In this document: in pieces, positions 17,278 through 26,018 of the stretch | Numbering within the stretch: position 1 is the stretch's first letter | Layout of the letters: the number at the start of each line of letters is the position of its first letter | Origin: Photobacterium arenosum | GTDB taxonomy: Bacteria > Pseudomonadota > Gammaproteobacteria > Enterobacterales > Vibrionaceae | NCBI RefSeq assembly: GCF_014841115.1 | Contig: NZ_JACYTP010000014.1 | Span: forward strand, 1 to 64,000 | Reading direction: 5' to 3' | Length of the DNA: 64,000 nucleotides | Position numbers and translations under genes: made by a program | Notes under the pieces: model-generated | Database searches by the model: none | The model's input: the letters and a program-made list of their open reading frames with translations, nothing else | What the model was told of the DNA's origin: nothing

Positions 17278-17297
17278 AGAATAATAACAATTATTCT
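17278..17297 (-). promoter_or_regulatory. Second Fur-like palindrome upstream of fhuF
   Basis: A perfect inverted repeat, AGAATAAT-AACA-ATTATTCT, in the AT-rich region between fhuF and the next upstream gene. Its composition fits an extended Fur site. Confidence 0.5.
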
Positions 17298-17365
17298 CAA
17301 AATGATCAGTCAAAAAATACCACAGTGACATTGCTGCGGTATCGGCGGGAGATAAAGATGAAAAA

Positions 17366-17384
17366 ACCAACCCTGCGGCTGGTT
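17366..17384 (-). terminator. Terminator after secreted unknown protein gene
   Basis: On the minus strand AACCA(G)CC pairs imperfectly with GG(G)TTGGTT and is followed by TTTTTT, shortly after the stop codon of the 17389-18087 gene. Confidence 0.6.
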
Positions 17385-17388
17385 CCTG

Positions 17389-18087
17389 TCAGATTTGAGG
17401 GAGATCGCCCTGAAGGCTATAGAGCTGTTGCAGTGTGTCTATCGCTATCACTTCGCCAGCATCTGTCACCCGATCGCCTAACATCAGGGTAACGGTGGAA
17501 AGAGCAGTCTCTGCATCTTGGTCTGCATCAATTAATGCCGGGAAATCACTGGTTTTTATCTCGACAGATTTACCGTCCAGGCTGCCAAGTGCTGACACCA
17601 GCTGTGCATCCACGGTCAATACCTGTACCTGACGCAACGACTGATAACTGTGGAATGACAGCGTATCTGGCATCATGCCGTATTGTTCGAACCAGGCGGT
17701 TTTGGTCATCAGATATTCGTGATAAACCGCCCCGACCAATGGCTGCATATCACGGACAACAACACTTTCCTGAACAATGTCTTGCTGTGAGACAGGAACC
17801 GGTTTTCCTGCCGCATCTAACCCGTAGGTAGTGAGTATCTGGCCGATATCATCACGGCTGGGCAACCGGGCATAAGCGATAGCATCTCGCCGCCACAGTT
17901 GGGCTGATTGTTCGAATGCATCTGCCAGCACTGAGGCAGTGTTCTGGGATAATACCGCTCCCTGTACTGTTGCGGTTCCCGGCTCACTGCTGGCAGCTGT
18001 GATACCGGGGAAAAACAGAACCGCCAGCAAAGGCAGGCGGTTCAGCATCACAAAAGGTCTGCGTCTTGGCTTTTTCGTCATATTCAT
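17389..18087 (-). CDS. Secreted protein of unknown function
   Basis: The 232-residue protein has a basic N terminus and one hydrophobic stretch (about residues 14-32) followed by ITAASSEP, consistent with a Sec signal peptide. The mature part is soluble, acidic and without cysteines. I recognise no domain. Two in-frame ATG codons (residues 1 and 3) are possible starts. It lies between the fhu operon and yedI on the same strand, but its own terminator separates it from fhuF. Confidence 0.6.
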   Translation of the reverse strand: MNMTKKPRRRPFVMLNRLPLLAVLFFPGITAASSEPGTATVQGAVLSQNTASVLADAFEQSAQLWRRDAIAYARLPSRDDIGQILTTYGLDAAGKPVPVSQQDIVQESVVVRDMQPLVGAVYHEYLMTKTAWFEQYGMMPDTLSFHSYQSLRQVQVLTVDAQLVSALGSLDGKSVEIKTSDFPALIDADQDAETALSTVTLMLGDRVTDAGEVIAIDTLQQLYSLQGDLPQI

Positions 18088-18136
18088 TCTTATACTTACA
18101 TCTCAAGCTGACATCAGCATACCTTAAGTCAATGAT

Positions 18137-19054
18137 TTATGCTGCCTGATTACCGCGCAAACGCTGCCAGGCCGAAATGACAGCCAGTACCAGCAGACCC
18201 GCAACGATACCGACTATCAGGTTGGTCATCATGGGCACCAGCCATGATGCACCGGGCAGAGCTTGCAACCGCTCAGTTAAAACCACCAGCCAGTGATGCG
18301 AATCGGGAATACTGTGAACCACGATACCGCCACCGACCAAAAACATGGCAATGGTGCCAACAACGGCCAGTAACTTCATCAGCTTAGGCGCGGCGGCGAT
18401 CAACAGCTGACCAAAACGGTGCAACAGGCTCTTCTCCTGATGCTGCTTCACCAGATAAAAGCCAGCATCATCAAGTTTGACAATCCCTGCCACTAAGCCA
18501 TAAACGCCCACTGTCATGGTCAGGGCAATCAGGCTGACTACCAGCAATTGCGTCATCAAAGACATGCCCTGAACGGTGCCTAATGCAATCACGATAATTT
18601 CGGCTGACAGAATAAAATCGGTTCTGATTGCTCCTTTTATCTTGTTCTGCTCGTATTCATCAATATCCATGCCATCGGGCAGTTGATCGTGATCTTTCAG
18701 CTCTTCTTCTGCATCATCATGAGTGAGTTTGTGAATGACTTTTTCTGCACCTTCAAAACACAAAAACAAACCGCCAGTCAGCAGCAATGGCACGATGAGC
18801 CAGGGTGCAACAGCACTGATTAACAGGGCCGCCGGCACCAGGATCAACTTATTTTTAAACGAACCTTTTGCCACCGCCCACACAACCGGGATTTCTCGTT
18901 CTGCTCTTACCCCGGCCACCTGCTGGGCATTCAGGGCCAGATCGTCCCCCAGCACCCCGGCGGTTTTCCGGGCCGCGACCTTACTCATTACGGCAACGTC
19001 ATCGAGTACGGTTGCAATATCATCCAGCAAGGTTAACAAACTTGCACCAGCCAC
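18137..19054 (-). CDS. yedI: Inner membrane protein YedI (DUF808)
   Basis: The 305-residue protein has exactly the length of E. coli YedI and the family's opening, MAGASLLTLLDDIATVLDDV, with KVAARKTAGVLGDDLA following. Five or more hydrophobic segments lie between about residues 70 and 300. The family is a conserved inner-membrane protein of unknown function. It is a single gene with a region of 338 bp without genes upstream. Confidence 0.88.
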   Translation of the reverse strand: MAGASLLTLLDDIATVLDDVAVMSKVAARKTAGVLGDDLALNAQQVAGVRAEREIPVVWAVAKGSFKNKLILVPAALLISAVAPWLIVPLLLTGGLFLCFEGAEKVIHKLTHDDAEEELKDHDQLPDGMDIDEYEQNKIKGAIRTDFILSAEIIVIALGTVQGMSLMTQLLVVSLIALTMTVGVYGLVAGIVKLDDAGFYLVKQHQEKSLLHRFGQLLIAAAPKLMKLLAVVGTIAMFLVGGGIVVHSIPDSHHWLVVLTERLQALPGASWLVPMMTNLIVGIVAGLLVLAVISAWQRLRGNQAA

Positions 19055-19392
19055 ATCCCCTCCTCATTTTTGGGAAAGCTTATCTTATTGACTATCAGGC
19101 GATTGTGCCTGAATAACCTCTCTCATAGTAAGACATTTTTCGGTGAAACCCAGCTTTCTCATTTACGAACCGTCTGCAGAGAAAGCCCTCAGATCACTCG
19201 CACAGCATGATGATGTCCACTAAGCTTTTAATCAATATGACTATCAAACACAGCCACTTTGTCATTTTTCTGGCTGACAGCTGTGTATAAAGCCTTCACT
19301 GCGCGGGCAACAATACTGTTTGACTTTCAGGGTTCGGGTTACCGATTTTTGTTCCTCTCATGGATGCGACCAATTTCGGTAAAAGGTGATAT
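19055..19392. other. Divergent intergenic region yedI / cytochrome oxidase
   Basis: No gene is seen. A 6-bp inverted repeat, TCAGGC-N6-GCCTGA, lies at 19095-19112. The oxidase operon promoter must be here; I see no clear FNR or ArcA box. Confidence 0.4.
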
Positions 19393-20511
19393 ATGGCAAT
19401 AGCCATTGCCCTGATCATTATTGTCGTTGCTTCCATTGCCTTCCATATTTACAGCCCCTGGTGGCTGACGCCTGCTGCGTCAAATTGGGGGGAGATAGAT
19501 AATGCGCTGCACCTGACTCTCATCATTACCGGAGCGTTTTTTATCGTTCTGAACCTGGTGCTTGCCTGGCTGGTCATTCGCTTCAGACATAAACCCGGCC
19601 GCCAGTCCCAGTTTCAGCCCGACAGCAAAAAGCTGGAAGCCTGGCTGATCGGCATTACCTCTGTCGGCATTATCGCTTTACTGGCCCCGGGCTTGGTGGT
19701 GTACGGGCAATTTGTCAGCGTGCCTGATGAGGCACGGATTGTCGAAGTCGTCGGTGAGCAGTGGCGCTGGCGATTCCGTTTTCCCGGTGATGACGCTCAG
19801 CTGGGCAAAAGTGACACCCGGTTTGTGTCCAGTACCAACCCGTTAGGCATTGACCCGGATGATCCTGCCGGGGCAGATGATCGGATAATTCTGTTGCCCG
19901 AGCTGCACTTGCCCCTTTACGCGCCCTACAAAGTGCTGCTGCGATCCAAAGACGTCCTCCATGATTTCAACGTGCCCCAGTTCCGGGCAAAAATGGATCT
20001 GGTTCCCGGCACCGTCACCCATTTCTGGGTCAGGCCCACTGAGCGCGGACAGTTTGACATTCTTTGTGCCGAACTCTGTGGTGTCGGGCATTTCAATATG
20101 CGCGGGCGTGTTGTGGTTGAAGACGAAGCAGAGTTTGGTCGCTGGCTGGCCGCACAGCCGACGTTTGCCCAAACCCAGCGCCCCGCAGACACGACCGCGA
20201 GTGGCGAGGCACTCTCACAAGCCGATCTGATTGCGATGGGCGAGACGTTATCGCAAGTCAACGGCTGTATCGCCTGCCACAGCAGCGACGGCAAGACCGG
20301 CATCGGACCGACCTGGCAAGGGCTGTACGGCAATACAAGAACCCTGTCGGATGATACACAGCTTCAGGCCGATGAAGCTTATCTGAAACGGGCCATATTG
20401 GATGCCAAAGCCGAACTGGTAAAAGGCTACCCTGCGGTCATGCCTGCGTATACTTTGAATGATCAGGAAATCGATGCCCTGATCGCTTATATCCAGTCTC
20501 TGGCGCAATAG
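19393..20511 (+). CDS. ctaC: Cytochrome c oxidase subunit II with fused cytochrome c domain
   Basis: The 372-residue protein has three N-terminal hydrophobic segments (about 1-23, 37-62, 80-104), a periplasmic cupredoxin domain with the CuA ligands CAELCGVGHFNM (about residues 225-236), and a C-terminal class I cytochrome c domain with CIACH at about 292-296 and a later Met ligand candidate. The fusion defines a caa3-type enzyme and removes the need for a separate cytochrome c docking step. The ATG follows AAAGGTGATAT. It is the first gene of a five-gene oxidase operon resembling coxMNOP of rhizobia. Confidence 0.9.
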   Translation: MAIAIALIIIVVASIAFHIYSPWWLTPAASNWGEIDNALHLTLIITGAFFIVLNLVLAWLVIRFRHKPGRQSQFQPDSKKLEAWLIGITSVGIIALLAPGLVVYGQFVSVPDEARIVEVVGEQWRWRFRFPGDDAQLGKSDTRFVSSTNPLGIDPDDPAGADDRIILLPELHLPLYAPYKVLLRSKDVLHDFNVPQFRAKMDLVPGTVTHFWVRPTERGQFDILCAELCGVGHFNMRGRVVVEDEAEFGRWLAAQPTFAQTQRPADTTASGEALSQADLIAMGETLSQVNGCIACHSSDGKTGIGPTWQGLYGNTRTLSDDTQLQADEAYLKRAILDAKAELVKGYPAVMPAYTLNDQEIDALIAYIQSLAQ

Positions 20512-20531
20512 TGCTCGCGACGGGAGGAGAT

Positions 20532-22292
20532 ATGACAGCACAGACTCACCAACACAGCTCCGGGTATTCGCAATCGTTCTGGAGCAAGTATATCTGGAGC
20601 CAGGATCATAAGGTCATTGCCATTCAGTATTCTCTGACCGCCATTTTTATGGGCCTGATTGCCTTGGTCATGTCCTGGATTATGCGCCTGCAGCTGGGCT
20701 TTCCCGGCACCTTCGATTTCATTGATGCCAATACCTATTACCAGTCTATGACCATGCACGGCATGATTATGGTGGTTTACCTGCTGACGGCGCTGTTTCT
20801 GGGCGGATTCGGTAACTATCTGATTCCGTTAATGGTGGGTGCCAGAGACATGGTTTTCCCTTTTCTGAATATGCTCAGTTACTGGTTTTATCTGCTGGCT
20901 TCACTGATCTTACTGGCCAGTTTCTTTGTCACCGGCGGGCCAACCGGCGCCGGCTGGACCCTTTATCCGCCGCAGGCCATTTTGCCCGGCACACCCGGCA
21001 CCGACTGGGGCATTGTGCTGATGCTGATATCGCTGGCGGTGTTTATCGTCGCCGCCACCATGGGCGGGCTGAATTATGTCACCACTGTGCTGCAGGCGCG
21101 GACCCGGGGCATGACGCTGCTGCGCATGCCTCTGACCGTCTGGGGTATTTTTACCGCCTCAGCCATGGCTTTGCTGGCCTTCCCTGCCCTGTTTGTCAGT
21201 GCGGTGATGATGCTGTTCGATAAACTGCTCGGCACCAGTTTCTTTATGCCTGCCGTGATATCCATGGGACAGCTTACCGAGCACGGCGGCGGCAGCCCTA
21301 TCCTGTTCCAGCACCTGTTCTGGTTCTTTGGTCATCCTGAAGTCTACATAGTCGCCTTGCCTGCCTTTGGCATAGTGTCGGACTTAATCAGCATTCATGC
21401 CCGCAAAAACATCTTCGGTTACAAGATGATGGTATGGGCGATTCTGGCCATAGGGGTACTGAGCTTTGTCGTTTGGGCGCACCATATGTATGTCAGCGGT
21501 ATGAACCCGTACTTCGGCTTTTTCTTTGCCATCACCACGCTGGTGATCGCTGTTCCGACCGCGATTAAAGTCTACAACTGGCTGTTTACGCTCTGGAAAG
21601 GTGACATTCATCTCACGCTGCCTATGCTGTTCGCTCTGGCCTTCATCAGCACCTTTGTCATCGGTGGCTTAACCGGTTTGTTTCTGGGCAATGTGGTGGT
21701 CGATATTCCCTTGTCGGACACCTATTTTGTGGTGGCCCATTTCCACATGGTGATGGGCGTATCACCGATCCTGGCGATTTTCGGCGGGCTCTATCACTGG
21801 TATCCCAAAGTCACCGGCAGAATGCTGAACAACACCATGGGCCATATCCATTTCTGGTTTACGTTTCTGGGGACTTACGCCATTTATTTTCCTATGCACT
21901 ATCTCGGTGTTATGGGGATGCCAAGGCGCTATTTCGCCTGGGAAGACTACAGTTTTATTCCCGAATCGGCGCAGCACCTCAATGCCTTCATTACCATCGC
22001 GGCCCTGATTGTCGGGGCGGCGCAACTGCTGTTTATCTTCAACATGTACTGGAGCTGGCGTCATGAACAAGCTGTGGGCGGCAATCCCTGGCGTGCCACC
22101 TCACTGGAGTGGCAAACCCCTGATACGCCACCTAAACATGGCAACTGGGGCGATGAGCTCCCTGTGGTGTATCGCTGGGCCTATGATTTCAGCGTGCCCG
22201 GCGCCAAAGAAGATTATCTGCCGCAGAACCAGCCGCCCGACGATATCGCGACGGATATGCCCGACAGCGAGCCTGAGGAGTCCGAAACATGA
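20532..22292 (+). CDS. ctaD: Cytochrome c oxidase subunit I
   Basis: The 586-residue haem-copper oxidase core subunit shows FGHPEVYI (CuB ligand and cross-linked Tyr region), the HH pair in VWAHHMYVSGM, and VAHFHMVMG with haem a and a3 ligands. About 12 transmembrane helices are visible. I chose the ATG at 20532 because GGGAGGAG lies just before it. The C-terminal tail is acidic and proline-rich. It reduces oxygen to water and pumps protons. Confidence 0.93.
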   Translation: MTAQTHQHSSGYSQSFWSKYIWSQDHKVIAIQYSLTAIFMGLIALVMSWIMRLQLGFPGTFDFIDANTYYQSMTMHGMIMVVYLLTALFLGGFGNYLIPLMVGARDMVFPFLNMLSYWFYLLASLILLASFFVTGGPTGAGWTLYPPQAILPGTPGTDWGIVLMLISLAVFIVAATMGGLNYVTTVLQARTRGMTLLRMPLTVWGIFTASAMALLAFPALFVSAVMMLFDKLLGTSFFMPAVISMGQLTEHGGGSPILFQHLFWFFGHPEVYIVALPAFGIVSDLISIHARKNIFGYKMMVWAILAIGVLSFVVWAHHMYVSGMNPYFGFFFAITTLVIAVPTAIKVYNWLFTLWKGDIHLTLPMLFALAFISTFVIGGLTGLFLGNVVVDIPLSDTYFVVAHFHMVMGVSPILAIFGGLYHWYPKVTGRMLNNTMGHIHFWFTFLGTYAIYFPMHYLGVMGMPRRYFAWEDYSFIPESAQHLNAFITIAALIVGAAQLLFIFNMYWSWRHEQAVGGNPWRATSLEWQTPDTPPKHGNWGDELPVVYRWAYDFSVPGAKEDYLPQNQPPDDIATDMPDSEPEESET

Positions 22293-22903
22293 GCCGTAAG
22301 CCTGCACTCTCGACACTGGCGTCGGGCAACCTGAGTCCGGCCCCGAATGCCCACTACCAGCCTGCCAGCACCTATGCGATTGCCTCGACCGGTTTGTGGG
22401 TACTCATGGGGGTTATTGGCGCCTTGTTTTTCTTGTTTACCGTGGCCTATTACATCCGCCACACGCTGAGTGACTGGCAAGCGCTCAATGAACCGTGGCA
22501 ACTGATGCTGAGCACATCGCTGCTGGTACTGGGCTGTGTGGCCATGCACCTTGCCGGCCGTAAAGCCCGTTTGCTGCCTGCCCTTGCCGCCTGCCAGACC
22601 GAGCTGATAATGGCGGTCTGTTTTACGCTCGGCTTTATTCTCGCACAGTTATGGGCCTGGCAGGCGCTGGTCAAGATCAACCAGGGCGTGCTGGCCAACC
22701 CGGCTAACAGCTTTTTTTATCTCCTGACCGGCCTGCATGCACTGCACATAATCGGTGGGGTTCTGGCCCTGGGTGTAGTGGTGTATCAGGTCTGGCGGGG
22801 GCAAAGGGACAACCTGCATTTATGGCTCCAGCTCTGCGCACGGTACTGGCATTTCCTGTTATTCATCTGGCTGTTTCTGCTGGGCTTACTGCGATTAACC
22901 TGA
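22289..22903 (+). CDS. Cytochrome c oxidase subunit III-like protein (first copy)
   Basis: The 204-residue membrane protein has about five hydrophobic segments and the subunit III segment TGLHALHIIGG followed by a final YWHFLLFIWLFL helix. Its start overlaps the ctaD stop codon (ATGA), so translation is coupled. A second, longer subunit III gene follows 33 bp later. Two consecutive subunit III-like genes are also known in coxMNOP-type operons, where their separate roles are unclear. Confidence 0.8.
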   Translation: MSRKPALSTLASGNLSPAPNAHYQPASTYAIASTGLWVLMGVIGALFFLFTVAYYIRHTLSDWQALNEPWQLMLSTSLLVLGCVAMHLAGRKARLLPALAACQTELIMAVCFTLGFILAQLWAWQALVKINQGVLANPANSFFYLLTGLHALHIIGGVLALGVVVYQVWRGQRDNLHLWLQLCARYWHFLLFIWLFLLGLLRLT

Positions 22904-22936
22904 TCCGCACAGCCGGCAGAACGAGAGGTCTTGATT

Positions 22937-23659
22937 ATGAGTGAAACCCAACCATCCCGGACGCCAACCCTGGGCAGCCAAACAGGTTGGACAGGGGTCG
23001 TCAACGACTATGCCGGCGATCGTGCGGCATTTCACGTCTCGGCAAACAAAACCATGATGTGGATTTTTCTGCTCAGCGACACCTTTGTGTTCGGCTGTTT
23101 TCTGGTGGGCTATATGTCGGTCCGCATGACCACGACTGACATCTGGCCACCAACCAGCGAGGTCTTTGCCTTAACGATTGCCGGTCATTCCATCCCCCTG
23201 ATCCTGATTGCCATTATGACCTTTGTGCTGATCACCAGCAGCGGAACCATGGCGATGGCCGTCAACTGCGGCTATCAGGGAAAGCGCTGGTCCACTGCCT
23301 TACTGATGCTGTTAACCGCGCTTTTGGGATTGGCCTTTGTCAGTATGCAGGCGTTCGAATGGAGCAAACTCATTGCCGAAGGAGTTCGCCCGTGGGGAAA
23401 TGAAGAAGGCGCATCGCAGTTTGGTGCGGCATTTTTCATGATCACCGGTTTTCACGGTTTGCATGTCAGTGTGGGCGTGCTGTATCTGACGATAGTCGCC
23501 ATTCGGGTCGCTCTGGGAAAATATGACAAAAAACAGGTGGATCCACATGCCACGGGAATACAGGGGGGAAAATACGAAATTGTTGAAATCACCGGACTGT
23601 ACTGGCATTTCGTTGATTTGGTGTGGGTATTTATATTCGCCTTTTTTTATCTGTGGTAA
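22937..23659 (+). CDS. ctaE: Cytochrome c oxidase subunit III (second copy)
   Basis: The 240-residue protein has about five membrane segments and the typical MITGFHGLHVSVGVLYL and LYWHFVDLVWVFIFAFFYLW segments of subunit III. The ATG at 22937 has a GAGAGG site in front. It stabilises subunit I in the oxidase complex. It differs clearly from the preceding paralogue, having a longer hydrophilic N terminus. Confidence 0.88.
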   Translation: MSETQPSRTPTLGSQTGWTGVVNDYAGDRAAFHVSANKTMMWIFLLSDTFVFGCFLVGYMSVRMTTTDIWPPTSEVFALTIAGHSIPLILIAIMTFVLITSSGTMAMAVNCGYQGKRWSTALLMLLTALLGLAFVSMQAFEWSKLIAEGVRPWGNEEGASQFGAAFFMITGFHGLHVSVGVLYLTIVAIRVALGKYDKKQVDPHATGIQGGKYEIVEITGLYWHFVDLVWVFIFAFFYLW

Positions 23660-23686
23660 CTCAGGCAAACCGTCAAGGAGGCCATG

Positions 23687-24031
23687 ATGGCAAATTCTGA
23701 ACTCACTCATGATTCAGTGAAGCAGCAGCATCCAATCAGCCTGTATCTTAAAGTATGGGGACTGCTCTTTGTGCTCAGTACCCTCTCGTATCTGGTCGAC
23801 TATTTCCATTTGCAGGGCATGTTACGGTGGAGCCTTATTCTGCTGTTTATGGCACTGAAAGCCGGGCTGATTGCCGCCGTGTTCATGCACATGCGCTGGG
23901 AAAGGCTCGCTTTGGTGTATACCATTTTCCTTCCGCCGTTAGTCCTGCTCGTCCTGGTAGGTCTGATGGCGAGCGAAGCAAGCTATATCTTTGCTCTCAG
24001 AGAATGGTTTTTCAGTCTGCCGGGCGGATAA
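23687..24031 (+). CDS. ctaF: Cytochrome c oxidase subunit IV, bacterial type
   Basis: The 114-residue protein has three hydrophobic segments and the small-subunit pattern KAGLIAAVFMHMRWE characteristic of prokaryotic subunit IV. Two adjacent ATG codons follow AGGAGG; the second gives the better spacing. It is the last gene of the oxidase operon. No assembly genes (ctaA, ctaB, ctaG, Cox11) are nearby, so haem A synthesis and copper insertion must be encoded elsewhere. Confidence 0.8.
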   Translation: MANSELTHDSVKQQHPISLYLKVWGLLFVLSTLSYLVDYFHLQGMLRWSLILLFMALKAGLIAAVFMHMRWERLALVYTIFLPPLVLLVLVGLMASEASYIFALREWFFSLPGG

Positions 24032-24043
24032 TGACCCGGCAGA
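24016..24043 (+). terminator. Hairpin at end of oxidase operon
   Basis: A perfect 9-bp stem (TCTGCCGGG with CCCGGCAGA) encloses the ctaF stop codon. No T-run follows, so it may protect the mRNA end rather than terminate alone. Confidence 0.5.
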
Positions 24044-24070
24044 CACCTTGTCAGCGCCAGAACCAAGCGA

Positions 24071-24628
24071 TTAAGGCAGAGTTTTCATCATACGCTGCCA
24101 TTTTTGCTGCATGGCGACAACCCAGTGCGGAGGAGACTTCCCGGTTCCGGCAGGTTTGAGTTTGTCGTGCGCCAGCGTAATACTGGCCAGCTGCAGTTCC
24201 TGCTCCGGCTCAACATCCACCATTAATACATGCTTGCCGGATTTCAGGACGTTTTTAAACCGGCGGAACTGATAATGCAGTTCCTGGAATCCAAACAATC
24301 CCCCTTCCCAGGTAATGAATCCCAGAATCGCAATCGCCAGTAAAATGAAAGGTGCCCAGCCAACCGCATCTGTCACCCCGGAGGCATAGGCCGCAATTAA
24401 TACGCCGGCTGCGGCAATCGCCCCGATCACAGCGCCAATTTCAGTTGAGTGCACAACGTCATTACGCATCACAGATTGCACCGGATGCAAATGCTTGTGG
24501 CTCGACACATCAGCATCTTTGTTACTGAGAACATGGATTTGCGGAGAAGTAAAACCACTCAGTTCCAACTCATGTTCAACCAGCTCAAGTTCATCCAGGT
24601 CATCACTGATATAAAAGACCCGTTTCAT
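24071..24628 (-). CDS. Two-TM membrane protein of unknown function
   Basis: The 185-residue protein opens with MKRVFYISDDLDELELVEHEL, a soluble part resembling a small alpha/beta domain, then two central hydrophobic segments with Ala/Gly-rich helices, then a soluble C-terminal part. The ATG at 24628 is fixed by GGAGG seven bases upstream. The layout resembles proteins annotated in marine gammaproteobacteria as hypothetical membrane or magnesium-transporter-like proteins; I do not assign a function. It converges on the oxidase operon. Confidence 0.65.
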   Translation of the reverse strand: MKRVFYISDDLDELELVEHELELSGFTSPQIHVLSNKDADVSSHKHLHPVQSVMRNDVVHSTEIGAVIGAIAAAGVLIAAYASGVTDAVGWAPFILLAIAILGFITWEGGLFGFQELHYQFRRFKNVLKSGKHVLMVDVEPEQELQLASITLAHDKLKPAGTGKSPPHWVVAMQQKWQRMMKTLP

Positions 24629-24862
24629 GTTTGCCTCCTGACAGGTAGCCAACGAAGAAGGTCACTATTTCAAAGGTTACTATCAGTTTACAATGGCTTT
24701 GCAGAACTTTTTACCAGAATGAAAACTAATTTTTCACAATATTGTCAGATTATCCTGCCAGAGGCGGATTTTGACAGGCTCAGCAATCATTGACATCAGG
24801 CTAACACAGGCCTTGCGAAAATCATTTACAGTGCCCGCTTTTCCCATTTTATGGCGTTAACA

Positions 24863-25054
24863 ATGAAATCATTAACTCTGCTCGGTTTACTGACCATCAG
24901 CCTGTCTCTGACCGGTTGTCAGCTGACACATGTTGAAGGCGAAGTAGACGGTGTGAACATCAAAGCCACCACCAATGGTGACTATGATGATCACCATCAT
25001 GGCGGCAACGGCAGTTTCTGCCCGCCAGGACAAGCTAAAAAAGGCCGCTGTTAA
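24863..25054 (+). CDS. Small lipoprotein with CPPGQAKKGxC tail
   Basis: The 63-residue protein has a lipoprotein signal with lipobox SLTGC; cysteine at about residue 19 would be acylated. The short mature chain holds a His/Asp cluster (DYDDHHHGG), which could bind a metal, and ends with CPPGQAKKGRC, a tail shared by small proteobacterial envelope proteins. An alternative upstream ATG (24851) adds four residues. The function is unknown. Confidence 0.65.
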   Translation: MKSLTLLGLLTISLSLTGCQLTHVEGEVDGVNIKATTNGDYDDHHHGGNGSFCPPGQAKKGRC

Positions 25055-25070
25055 TTCAGCGGTTTTTTTT
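25045..25070 (+). terminator. Rho-independent terminator
   Basis: CCGCTG pairs with CAGCGG around TTAATT and is followed by eight T residues. The stem overlaps the stop codon of the small lipoprotein gene. Confidence 0.85.
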
Positions 25071-25184
25071 CTCACCCGTAATCGACAAGAGCCATTTCGC
25101 AGGCTCACATCAACAGCTTTTATTGTCCCATCACCTGAGTACACTCACGCTATGCTCAGCGTTTCCCCACTGACATAATGACAA

Positions 25185-25472
25185 CTAACTTTTGCCCGCC
25201 AGCTTAGCTTTCAGCCATCGAAAGGCATGGAGCAAAGTGTAAAAAAGGTTTGTTGATGCATTGTACTCTTCCAGGTGATGTACATAGTTGGAGCGAAACT
25301 TATCGACGGCGTCTTCCGCGCTGGAGGCATAAATCACATCATCTTCTACCTCTAATCCCTGAAGCAGTAATGCCTGTTTCTCTTCAGCAAACGTAGGGGA
25401 GGACATATTCAGGTAGGTAAACGCTTTTCGAGCGGTATTCGGCACACAGAAAAATTGATATTTATTGGACAT
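25185..25472 (-). CDS. Small soluble protein of unknown function
   Basis: The 95-residue protein has no signal peptide. It contains a segment VEDDVIYASSAEDAVDKFRSNYVHHLEEY that looks like an alpha/beta mini-domain, and a basic C terminus (LKAKLAGKS). The upstream ribosome binding site is weak (GGGTG). I recognise no family. It stands alone between a terminator and a gene remnant. Confidence 0.5.
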   Translation of the reverse strand: MSNKYQFFCVPNTARKAFTYLNMSSPTFAEEKQALLLQGLEVEDDVIYASSAEDAVDKFRSNYVHHLEEYNASTNLFYTLLHAFRWLKAKLAGKS

Positions 25473-25775
25473 TTAACACCCATTCACAGTGACAAATTAC
25501 AAGTACGATTTGTACATGTGATCAGAACAGGTTGTCTGACCCCGTCCTAAAATCATCATGCTCCTCATCATATGGTCACTTGCACATATAAAATACATCT
25601 ATTATTCAACCGTTTGACTAATACTACAGAATCAGATGGCTCCAATAACAAAAAGTCACTGAAAACCTCAAAACGCTCACTTTTCCTGTCATCGAATCAC
25701 GGCAAAATCCTGAACCATCCTGGGATTGTTAACAGAAAAATGGCTGGCTGCTTTTCAAATCAATCACATGACAAA

Positions 25776-25949
25776 ACAGGATGTAGTCGCATCCTCACGG
25801 AACCTGTCGACACTGGCGAGATGCTAATGCTCCACGGTGAAGATGGCGGGATGAAAAACGGCGTGTTTGAATACACACTGGGCGCGAAAGAAGACGGCCC
25901 GATCCGCGAAGACGGCAAGCTGGTGATGGATATTATTACAGCCGAGTAA
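25776..25949 (+). pseudogene. Possible 3' fragment of an unidentified gene
   Basis: From about 25776 the codon use and GC content rise to those of real genes, and the frame encodes about 57 residues ending in REDGKLVMDIITAE before TAA and a terminator. Upstream in the same frame the sequence is AT-rich and does not look coding. The pattern fits the surviving C-terminal end of a gene that lost its 5' part. I cannot name the parent protein. A short intact gene starting at an internal ATG (25821 or 25830) is the alternative. Confidence 0.4.
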
Positions 25950-25968
25950 TACTGCCGTATATAAAAGA

Positions 25969-25992
25969 ACAGCCACGCATTTGCGTGGCTGT
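25969..25992. terminator. Bidirectional terminator
   Basis: A perfect 11-bp stem, ACAGCCACGCA with TGCGTGGCTGT, with a two-base loop. It lies between the remnant at 25949 and the end of the converging M28 peptidase gene. Confidence 0.75.
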
Positions 25993-26018
25993 TTATGTTT
26001 AGCGTTAATCGCTGGTCA

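Larger units (their letters stand above)
17089..17388. other. Fur-regulated leader region of fhu operon
   Basis: No gene is present. The region holds two Fur-like palindromes and, at the left edge of the next gene, a minus-strand terminator. It is AT-rich, as expected for an iron-regulated promoter. Confidence 0.5.
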
